Below, piece by piece: positions 16,106 through 16,106 of a stretch of DNA of 16,106 nt (positions are counted from its first letter, which is position 1; each line of letters opens with the position of its first letter). Below the pieces are notes generated by a model, which was not told the origin of the DNA, did not search any database, and worked only from the letters and a program-made list of their open reading frames with translations. Source of the stretch: Calditrichaceae bacterium (GTDB lineage: Bacteria > Calditrichota > Calditrichia > Calditrichales > Calditrichaceae); the NCBI GenBank assembly GCA_030622395.1, contig JAUXGF010000005.1, positions 1-16,106 on the forward strand, read 5' to 3'. The translations under genes were made by a program, and so were the position numbers.

Positions 16106-16106
16106 A

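Overview
The window (about 16.1 kb) is bacterial chromosomal DNA of fairly low GC. It holds seven substantial protein genes: six complete, and one large gene cut by the right edge. A short gene tail is cut by the left edge. No rRNA, tRNA, CRISPR array or complete transposase was seen. Long PAS-rich hybrid histidine kinases, Tat-exported proteins, AT-rich intergenic stretches and a palindromic repeat carrying a GTCATTTCGA...AGAAATCT core suggest an environmental Gram-negative bacterium, perhaps of the FCB / Calditrichota / KSB1 type or a deltaproteobacterium-like lineage. This placement is inference; the window has no phylogenetic marker.

Layout. (1) Positions 2-145 are the last 47 codons of an unrecognised gene, followed by a perfect 34-bp palindrome and about 500 bp of AT-rich DNA with further inverted repeats. 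(2) Two hybrid sensor histidine kinases lie in the same direction (742-3894 and 4352-7243). They are paralogues: the last two PAS domains, HisKA, ATPase and receiver domains match almost residue for residue, while the N-terminal sensory parts differ (three extra PAS domains against coiled coil + GAF + PAS). Neither has a DNA-binding output. The spacers after them hold a 57-codon open frame and a frameshifted relic gene on the minus strand. (3) A TldD/TldE metalloprotease pair follows (7713-9263 and 9328-10650). TldD carries a clear twin-arginine signal, whereas TldE has no signal of its own. (4) A 145-bp MITE-like inverted-repeat element bounded by TA separates that pair from a Tat-signal DUF362 protein (10930-11838). 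The DUF362 gene overlaps by one base a NapH-NapG-like fusion (11838-13388), a membrane polyferredoxin with six four-cysteine [4Fe-4S] motifs and an internal Tat-like segment. (5) Convergent to this is a markedly AT-rich gene (13448 to beyond the right edge, minus strand). It encodes a long, probably helical protein ending in a PD-(D/E)XK nuclease-like domain.

How the genes may work together. The two kinases could pass signals to one another or to a distant phosphotransfer protein. The TldDE, DUF362 and NapHG genes look like an export-linked module: a peptidase pair acting outside the cytoplasm next to a membrane electron-transfer protein. The functional link is inferred from co-orientation and shared Tat targeting only. 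The terminal AT-rich nuclease-like gene looks like a foreign, possibly defence-related, acquisition.
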